DNA of 13,612 nucleotides, from the NCBI GenBank assembly GCA_035627915.1, contig DASPKT010000366.1, positions 1 through 13,612 on the forward strand. The letters run 5' to 3'. This DNA comes from DASPKT01 sp035627915 (GTDB lineage Bacteria > Pseudomonadota > Alphaproteobacteria > Azospirillales > Azospirillaceae). The translations under genes were made by a program, and so were the position numbers. This document shows positions 6,654 to 11,181 of the stretch, piece after piece. Under the pieces are notes generated by a model. That model saw nothing but the letters and a program-made list of their open reading frames with translations, did no database searches and was not told the DNA's origin. Positions within the stretch are counted from its first letter, which is position 1, and each line of letters starts with the position of its first letter.

Positions 6654-7358
6654 TCAGCCCCGCTCTTCCAGGTGGCGCTGCAGGATCGAGGAGAACTCGG
6701 TCACGAAGCTGTCCAGCCGGTCGCCGAAGCGGGCGAGGTCGGTGGAGAACTTGTTGTAGAAGATCACCGACGGGATGGCGGCCACTAGGCCCAGCGCGGT
6801 GGCGAACAGCGCCTCGGCGATGCCGGGGGCGACGACGGCCAGGCTGGTGTTGTTGGTGGCGGCGATGCCGACGAAGCTGCGCATGATGCCCCACACCGTG
6901 CCGAACAGCCCTACGAAGGGGGCGACCGAGCCGACGTTCGCCAGCACGGTCATGTAGCGCTCAAGCTGCGCCATCTCGCGGCCGACGGTGACCAGCATCA
7001 CCCGCTCGATCCGCTGGGCGAGGTTGGCGCGCATGGCGCCGGTGGAGGCCAGCCCCCGCTCGTTGGCGTGGCGCCATTCGCGCATGCCGGCGGCGAAGAC
7101 GGCGGAGAACGGGTCGCCGGAGCCGCGCGCCACGTCGTCGTACAGCTGGTCGAGCGAGCCGCCCGACCAGAACTGCTCCTCGAAGTCGGCGGCGGCGGCC
7201 TTCACGCGGCGCAGCTTGACCGCCTTGTCGAAGAAGATCGCCCAGCACCAGACGCTCGCCGCCACGAGCATCAGCATGACGAGCTTGACGATGATGTCGG
7301 CCTGCAGGAACAGGCCGACGATGGAGAGGTCGTGGGCGGCCGGTGCGACGGGATCCAT
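6654..7358 (-). CDS. tolQ: Tol-Pal system protein TolQ (MotA/TolQ/ExbB family)
   Basis: TolQ is the multi-spanning stator subunit that uses the proton gradient with TolR to drive TolA. The 234-residue protein has three expected transmembrane helices at about 20-42, 137-159 and 173-200. A cytoplasmic loop between the first two contains the ARGSGDPFSAVFAAGMREW region. The family signatures GSVAPFVGLFGTVWGIM (from residue 143) and IAEALFATALGLVAAIP (180-196) are present and contain the conserved polar Thr/Ser-type positions of the proton path. The ATG at 7356-7358 has only a weak ribosome-binding site (AAGAGAAG, about 11 nt upstream). It is 36 nt after ybgC and 4 nt before tolR. Confidence 0.97.
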   Translation of the reverse strand: MDPVAPAAHDLSIVGLFLQADIIVKLVMLMLVAASVWCWAIFFDKAVKLRRVKAAAADFEEQFWSGGSLDQLYDDVARGSGDPFSAVFAAGMREWRHANERGLASTGAMRANLAQRIERVMLVTVGREMAQLERYMTVLANVGSVAPFVGLFGTVWGIMRSFVGIAATNNTSLAVVAPGIAEALFATALGLVAAIPSVIFYNKFSTDLARFGDRLDSFVTEFSSILQRHLEERG

Positions 7359-7394
7359 GGCGGTTGGCAGCTTCTCTTGGTTGGCGGGGACCGG

Positions 7395-7913
7395 TCAGGT
7401 GGCTGTTGCGGCCGGGCCGGGGGCTCCGGGGAGCCGGGCCAGCGCCGCGCGGACGGGCATGGGTAGCCTGACCGGTCTTCCATTTTGGTTAATGCAGGCG
7501 AGCCGCAGGGACAGGCGGACAAGCTCCTCCCCGGAGAGGTCGGCGCCGTCCGGGGGGCTGTTCCGATCAGGTCCCGGACGGCGCACGATCTGCTCCGCGT
7601 CGAGCGTCGCGCCGCCGATATCGGTGATGCGCGTCCGCACTTCAAGCGCATCCTCCAGCCGGGCGGGCTTGCGGAAGTCGATCTCGCACCTGCGTACCGC
7701 AAATGCAACACCGTCCCGCACCATGTCCACGTGCGGCACCCCCAGCGCCCGCATCATCTCGGTGCGGGCGCGCTCGGCGAAGCGCAGGTAGTTGGCGTGG
7801 TAGACGATGCCGCCGGCGTCCGTGTCCTCGAAGTAGACCCGCACCGGCAGCACGTGCCAGGCGCCGTCCAGTCGGCCGGACGTGGGAGCCTCGCAGGCGG
7901 GCGCCTCACTCAT
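7395..7913 (-). CDS. ybgC: Tol-Pal-associated acyl-CoA thioesterase YbgC
   Basis: YbgC is a hot-dog-fold thioesterase of the 4-hydroxybenzoyl-CoA thioesterase family. It hydrolyses acyl-CoA thioesters and interacts with acyl carrier protein and phospholipid synthesis enzymes in E. coli. The 172-residue protein has the family signature YFEDTDAGGIVYHANYLRF from about residue 27, with D32 as the probable catalytic Asp, followed by AERARTEMMR. The core ends near residue 155, and an Ala/Pro-rich tail follows. The ATG at 7911-7913 lies inside the end of ruvB (8-nt overlap, ruvB ending GAG-TGA), so translation is probably coupled. It is the first gene of the Tol-Pal cluster proper and precedes tolQ by 36 nt, a highly conserved arrangement. 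Its exact substrate cannot be told from sequence. Confidence 0.94.
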   Translation of the reverse strand: MSEAPACEAPTSGRLDGAWHVLPVRVYFEDTDAGGIVYHANYLRFAERARTEMMRALGVPHVDMVRDGVAFAVRRCEIDFRKPARLEDALEVRTRITDIGGATLDAEQIVRRPGPDRNSPPDGADLSGEELVRLSLRLACINQNGRPVRLPMPVRAALARLPGAPGPAATAT

Positions 7914-9012
7914 CCCCGCTCTCCCCCGTCTCCAGCGGGTCGAGCGGGCTCAGCAGGTCCATCTGGCGGGCCGGCGCGGTCGGCACCGGCAGGCCCAGGT
8001 AGCGGTAGCCGCCGTCGGTCAGCATGCGGCCGCGCGGCGTGCGCTGCAGCAGGCCCTGCTGCATGAGGTAGGGCTCGATGACCTCCTCCAGCACGTCGCG
8101 CTGCTCCGACAGGGCGGCGGCCAGCGTCTCCACCCCGGCGGGGCCGCCGCCGTAGTTGTTGGCGATGCAGCCGAGATAGCGCCGGTCCATGGCGTCGAAG
8201 CCGAGGCGGTCCACCTCCAGCCGGGTCAGCGCCGCGTCGGCGATGTCAGCGTCCACGGTCATGCGGCCGGCGACGGCGGCGAAGTCGCGCACGCGCCGCA
8301 GCAGGCGGTTGGCGACGCGCGGCGTGCCGCGGGACCGCCGCGCCACCTCCATCGCCCCCTCCGCCGTCATGTCCATGCCCAGCAGGCGCGCGGCGCGGCT
8401 GACGATGAGCGCCAGCTCGTCATGCTCGTAGAACTGCATGCGCAGCGGGATGCCGAACCGCTCGCGCAGGGGCCGGGTGATGAGGCCGGAGCGGGTGGTG
8501 GCGCCCACCAGGGTGAAGGGCGGCAGGTCGATGCGCACCGAGCGCGCCGCCGGCCCCTCGCCGATGATGAGGTCGAGCTGGAAATCCTCCATCGCGGGAT
8601 AGAGGATTTCCTCCACCGCCGGCGACATGCGGTGGATCTCGTCGATGAACAGCACGTCGTTGGGCTGCAGGTTGGTCAGCAGCGCCGCCAGGTCGCCCGC
8701 CTTGGCGATGACCGGGCCGGAGGTGGCGCGGAAGCCCGCGTTCATCTCCTTGGCGACGATCTGGGCCAGCGTCGTCTTGCCCAGGCCCGGCGGCCCGAAC
8801 AGCAGCACGTGGTCCAGCGGCTCCCCGCGCGACCGCGCGGCCTGGATGAAGATCGACAGGTTCTCGCGCACCTGGCGCTGGCCGATGAACTCGCCCAGCG
8901 ACAAGGGACGGATGGAGCCCTCGGCGTTGTCGCCGGCCTGTTTGTCGCGCTCCACCATACGGTCGGACATTGGGCGGTCGGACATTGGGCGGTCGGACTT
9001 CGGGCCGGTCAC
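7906..9012 (-). CDS. ruvB: Holliday junction branch migration helicase RuvB
   Basis: RuvB is the hexameric AAA+ motor that drives branch migration of Holliday junctions held by RuvA. The 368-residue protein contains Walker A GPPGLGKT (73-80), Walker B LFIDEIH (121-127), sensor GATTR (170-174), and a C-terminal winged helix with TPRGRMLTDGGYRYLGL. The start is GTG at 9010-9012: AAGGAG lies exactly 8 nt upstream, and the start overlaps the ruvA stop in a GTGA. The first 30 residues are poorly conserved and contain PKSDR-PMSDR-PMSDR, encoded by a 15-bp tandem repeat. Each PM unit carries an internal ATG, and M19 directly after the repeat is a further possible start. The coupling to ruvA and ybgC supports a single operon. 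Confidence 0.97.
   Translation of the reverse strand: MTGPKSDRPMSDRPMSDRMVERDKQAGDNAEGSIRPLSLGEFIGQRQVRENLSIFIQAARSRGEPLDHVLLFGPPGLGKTTLAQIVAKEMNAGFRATSGPVIAKAGDLAALLTNLQPNDVLFIDEIHRMSPAVEEILYPAMEDFQLDLIIGEGPAARSVRIDLPPFTLVGATTRSGLITRPLRERFGIPLRMQFYEHDELALIVSRAARLLGMDMTAEGAMEVARRSRGTPRVANRLLRRVRDFAAVAGRMTVDADIADAALTRLEVDRLGFDAMDRRYLGCIANNYGGGPAGVETLAAALSEQRDVLEEVIEPYLMQQGLLQRTPRGRMLTDGGYRYLGLPVPTAPARQMDLLSPLDPLETGESGDE
8960..9004 (-). repeat. 15-bp in-frame tandem repeat at the start of ruvB
   Basis: Three direct 15-bp units lie at 8960-8974, 8975-8989 and 8990-9004. The first two are identical (plus strand CGGTCGGACATTGGG) and the third has two changes. They encode PMSDR, PMSDR and PKSDR at ruvB residues 4-18. 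The unit length is a multiple of three, so copy-number change would not break the frame, but it would add or remove in-frame ATG codons. Confidence 0.9.
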
Positions 9013-9626
9013 TGGCTCAGCTCCTTAAGCCCGGCGCGGATGAGGTCGGAGACGCCGGCCTCGGCCCCCAGGCGCTGCACGGCGACGTTGACCGCGGTGA
9101 AGGCCTCCAGCCGCTTGTAGCCCAGGTTGACCAGGGCGGAGACGGCGTCGGCCGCGGCGCTGGACGGGGCCGGCACCGCCGGCTCCCCCTTCGCGGGTGC
9201 CGCGGCGGGCGCCGCCATGGCGAAGACGCCGACCTTGTCCTTCAGCTCGCTGATGAGGCGGTTGGCCAGCTTCGGCCCCACCCCGTCGGCCTGGCAGAGC
9301 GAGGTCTTGTCGCCCGAGGCGAGGGCCGCGGTCAGCTGGTCCGGCGACAGGGCGGAGAGCAGGTTCAGCGCCACCTTGGCGCCCACCCCCTGCACCGTCG
9401 TCAGCATGCGGAACCAGTCGCGCTCGGTCTGGTCGGCGAAGCCGAACAGCTGGATCTTGTCCTCCGACACCCACATGTCGGTGAGGACGGAGACGGGGTC
9501 GCCGGGGTTGCCCAACTTGCGCAGGGTGCGGGCCGAGGCGGCGACGAGGTAGCCGACGCCGGCGCAGTCCACGACCGCCCAGTCGAGCCCGGTGCTGTCC
9601 AGGAGGCCGCGGAGCTTCGCGATCAT
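9009..9626 (-). CDS. ruvA: Holliday junction DNA-binding protein RuvA
   Basis: RuvA forms tetramers that hold the four-way junction flat and load RuvB. The 205-residue protein has an OB-fold N-domain (about 1-63; MIAKLRGLL, with the DCAGVGYLV strand). Two helix-hairpin-helix motifs follow, VQGVGAKVALNLLS (78-91) and ADGVGPKLANRLISEL (113-128). A flexible Ala/Pro linker (about 136-155) leads to the RuvB-binding domain III (about 157-205; VSALVNLGYKR). The ATG at 9624-9626 overlaps the ruvC stop (ATGA), and the MIAKLRG start is canonical. A longer open frame upstream is the wrong frame of ruvC. It overlaps ruvB by 4 nt. Confidence 0.97.
   Translation of the reverse strand: MIAKLRGLLDSTGLDWAVVDCAGVGYLVAASARTLRKLGNPGDPVSVLTDMWVSEDKIQLFGFADQTERDWFRMLTTVQGVGAKVALNLLSALSPDQLTAALASGDKTSLCQADGVGPKLANRLISELKDKVGVFAMAAPAAAPAKGEPAVPAPSSAAADAVSALVNLGYKRLEAFTAVNVAVQRLGAEAGVSDLIRAGLKELSQ
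9021..9026 (-). promoter_or_regulatory. Shine-Dalgarno of ruvB inside ruvA
   Basis: AAGGAG on the minus strand, 8 nt before the ruvB GTG, lies within the final codons of ruvA. It decides the GTG at 9010-9012 as the ruvB start over the later ATGs in the tandem repeat. Confidence 0.75.
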
Positions 9627-10150
9627 CGCGCCGCCCCCGCCATGATGCCGCCGACCTTGGACCGGGTCTGGCTGTGGTGGGCGTGGCAGATGGCGACGGC
9701 CAGCGCGTCCGCCGCGTCGGCCTTGGTCACCTGGAAGCCCGGCAGCAGCACCTTGATCATGTGCTGGACCTGCGCCTTGTCGGCGTGCCCCGCCCCCACC
9801 ACCGACTTCTTCACCAGGTTCGGCGGGTATTCCGACACCGGCAGGCCGGCGCGCGCCGGGGCCAGCATGGCGATGCCGCGCGCCTGCCCCAGCTTCAGGG
9901 TGGAGACCGGGTTCTTGTTGACGAAGGTCTCCTCCACCGCCGCCTCGTCCGGGGTCCACTCGCGGATGACGGCCTCGATGCCGTCGTAGAGGGAGACCAG
10001 GCGGCGGGCCAGGTCGTCCGCGTCGTCGGAATGCACCACCCCGTCGGCCACGTGCGCCAGCCGGTTGCCGGTGACGTCGATGACGCCCCAGCCGGTGTTG
10101 CGCAGCCCGGGGTCGAGCCCGAGGACGCGGATCGTCCTGGCGTCGCGCAT
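9623..10150 (-). CDS. ruvC: Holliday junction resolvase RuvC
   Basis: RuvC is a dimeric Mg-dependent endonuclease that cuts Holliday junctions in concert with RuvAB. The 175-residue protein has an RNase H-like fold with all four acidic catalytic residues in place: D13 (RVLGLDPGLRNTGWG), E73 (AAVEETFVNKNP), and D145 and D148 (KADAADALAVAICHAH). The KLGQARG motif (86-92) is also present. The ATG at 10148-10150 shares one base with the yebC stop (TGATG), and the gene ends overlapping ruvA by 4 nt. The yebC-ruvCAB order is common in proteobacteria. Confidence 0.98.
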   Translation of the reverse strand: MRDARTIRVLGLDPGLRNTGWGVIDVTGNRLAHVADGVVHSDDADDLARRLVSLYDGIEAVIREWTPDEAAVEETFVNKNPVSTLKLGQARGIAMLAPARAGLPVSEYPPNLVKKSVVGAGHADKAQVQHMIKVLLPGFQVTKADAADALAVAICHAHHSQTRSKVGGIMAGAAR

Positions 10151-10902
10151 CAGGCGCCCAGCCGGTCGAGCAGGTCCTGCGGCAGGTCGAAGTTGCCGAG
10201 GACGGTCTGGACGTCGTCGTTGTCCTCCAGCACGTCGAGCAGCTTCAGCAGGCTCTGCGCCGCCTCGTCATTGGGCTGGACGGTGTTCATCGGCGTCCAG
10301 GTCAGCTTGGCGCTCTCCGGCGCGCCGAACTTCGCCTCCAGCGCGTCGCGCACCTCCGCCAGGCTCTCCACCGCCGTCGTCACGGCGTGGCCGTCGGCGT
10401 CGCTCGCCACGTCCTCGGCACCGGCCTCGATCGCGGCCTCCAGCATGTCGTCGGCGGACGCCGCGGAGGCCGGGTAGGTGATCAGCCCGACGCGGTTGAA
10501 CATGAAGCTGACCGAGTTGGTCTCGCCCAGCGTGCCGCCGTGCTTGGTGAAGGCGGTGCGCATCTCCGACGCGGTGCGGTTGCGGTTGTCGGTCAGCGCC
10601 TCGACGATGAGCGCGACGCCGCCGGGGCCGTAGCCCTCGTACCGCACCTCCTCGTAGTTGGTGTCGTCGGCGCTGCCCGGCGTGCCCTGCTTGATGGCGC
10701 GGTCGATGCGGTCGCGCGGCATGTTGACGGCGCGGCCGGCCATGATGGCGGCGCGCAGGCGCGGGTTCGCCGCCGGGTCGGGCAGACCCATCTTGGCGGC
10801 GACGGTGATCTCGCGCGCGAGCTTGTTGAACAGCTTGGCCCGCTTGGCATCCTGCGCGCCCTTGCGGTGCATGATGTTCTTGAACTGGGAATGTCCGGCC
10901 AT
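10150..10902 (-). CDS. yebC: YebC/PmpR family protein (YebC/TACO1-type translation factor)
   Basis: YebC proteins were long annotated as transcriptional regulators. More recent work on bacterial YebC-type proteins and mitochondrial TACO1 supports a role in translating proline-rich stretches. The 250-residue protein has the signature start MAGHSQFKNIMHRKGAQDAK, the YEGYGPGGVALIVEALTDNR block (88-107), the GGTLGETNSVSFMF block (122-135), and the C-terminal QSLLKLLDVLEDNDDVQTV segment. The length matches the family. The ATG at 10900-10902 has GAGG about 6 nt upstream. The same frame stays open for a long way upstream, but that extension is antisense to the divergent gene. It is the probable first gene of the yebC-ruvCAB-ybgC-tolQRAB-pal operon and overlaps ruvC by 1 nt. 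Confidence 0.96.
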   Translation of the reverse strand: MAGHSQFKNIMHRKGAQDAKRAKLFNKLAREITVAAKMGLPDPAANPRLRAAIMAGRAVNMPRDRIDRAIKQGTPGSADDTNYEEVRYEGYGPGGVALIVEALTDNRNRTASEMRTAFTKHGGTLGETNSVSFMFNRVGLITYPASAASADDMLEAAIEAGAEDVASDADGHAVTTAVESLAEVRDALEAKFGAPESAKLTWTPMNTVQPNDEAAQSLLKLLDVLEDNDDVQTVLGNFDLPQDLLDRLGA

Positions 10903-10920
10903 GGGACCCTCGGCACCCTG

Positions 10921-10934
10921 AACTAGTTCTAGTT
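10921..10934. repeat. CTAG-containing inverted repeat upstream of yebC
   Basis: AACTAG-TT-CTAGTT is a perfect 6-bp inverted repeat with a 2-nt centre, 18 nt upstream of the yebC start codon. CTAG is generally rare in proteobacterial DNA, and two copies 6 bp apart in a GC-rich context stand out. It could be an operator or a -10-like AT-rich patch for the operon. The cognate factor is unknown. Confidence 0.45.
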
Positions 10935-10963
10935 GATCGGTCGGGAGTGATTCGGGCGCTTGT

Positions 10964-10975
10964 ACCACATGTGGT
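10964..10975. promoter_or_regulatory. 12-bp perfect palindrome in the divergent intergenic region
   Basis: ACCACATGTGGT is a perfect 12-bp palindrome between yebC and the divergent permease gene. Its symmetry suits a dimeric DNA-binding protein. It is 61 nt upstream of the yebC start and 206 nt upstream of the permease start. No clear promoter was recognised beside it, so an operator role is a guess. Confidence 0.4.
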
Positions 10976-11048
10976 GGCTGGTGACACCCCTCACGGCATG
11001 CGCGGACGGCGTGCCCTGTGTACGACGGATTTATGGCTGGATTGGGGC

Positions 11049-11079
11049 GGGGTGCCGGGAGGGGCACCCCTTCGAGGGG
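11049..11079 (+). promoter_or_regulatory. Strong hairpin with overlapping alternative stem, permease leader side
   Basis: GGGGTGCC (11049-11056) pairs perfectly with GGCACCCC (11063-11070) around a GGGAGG loop. The right arm can instead pair as CCCCT (11067-11071) with AGGGG (11075-11079) across a TCG loop, so the two stems exclude each other. No T-tract follows on either strand, so this is not a standard terminator. It could be a leader element of the plus-strand gene if transcription starts upstream of it. Confidence 0.4.
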
Positions 11080-11084
11080 GGGGG
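11076..11084. repeat. G9 homopolymer tract
   Basis: Nine consecutive G residues lie in the non-coding region about 98 nt upstream of the permease start. Such tracts can slip during replication and are also prone to sequencing error. Confidence 0.8.
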
Positions 11085-11128
11085 CGCACACTTCGGGCGG
11101 GCAAATTAGTTTCAGGATTGCAGCCATT

Positions 11129-11165
11129 GGGGGAGGCGATATCCTCCCGACGATCCGTCTCCCCC
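11129..11165 (+). promoter_or_regulatory. Mutually exclusive stems just before the permease start
   Basis: GGGAGG (11131-11136) pairs with CCTCCC (11143-11148). The overlapping GGGGGAG (11129-11135) pairs instead with CTCCCCC (11159-11165). Only one stem can form at a time. The second ends 16 nt before the ATG and close to the GAGG (11174-11177) that serves as the likely ribosome-binding site. An AT-rich island (11101-11120) directly upstream is the most likely promoter area, though no clear -10/-35 pair is visible. Confidence 0.4.
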
Positions 11166-11181
11166 TGAGTTCCGAGGCCCC

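Larger units (their letters stand above)
3186..10902 (-). other. Probable operon yebC-ruvCAB-ybgC-tolQRAB-pal
   Basis: Ten same-strand genes are joined by 1-, 4-, 4- and 8-nt overlaps (yebC to ybgC), gaps of 36, 4 and 12 nt (ybgC to tolA), and a 1-nt overlap (tolA/tolB). A 146-nt gap precedes pal, and a terminator follows it. The only long gaps are upstream of yebC and between tolB and pal. An internal promoter ahead of pal or ybgC cannot be excluded. Confidence 0.7.

Noticed and set aside
8960..9004. Possible CRISPR-like or mobile repeat
   Set aside because: The units are contiguous 15-bp direct repeats within a coding frame with no spacers and no nearby cas genes.
9627..9959. Longer ruvA start giving 316 residues
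   Set aside because: The extension is an out-of-frame reading of ruvC; MIAKLRG at 9626 is the standard RuvA start.
10919..10936. Resemblance of the CTAG inverted repeat to the E. coli trp operator
   Set aside because: One half matches GAACTAGTT, but the spacing of the second half is 2 nt short. No trp gene is near, and TrpR is not typical of alphaproteobacteria.
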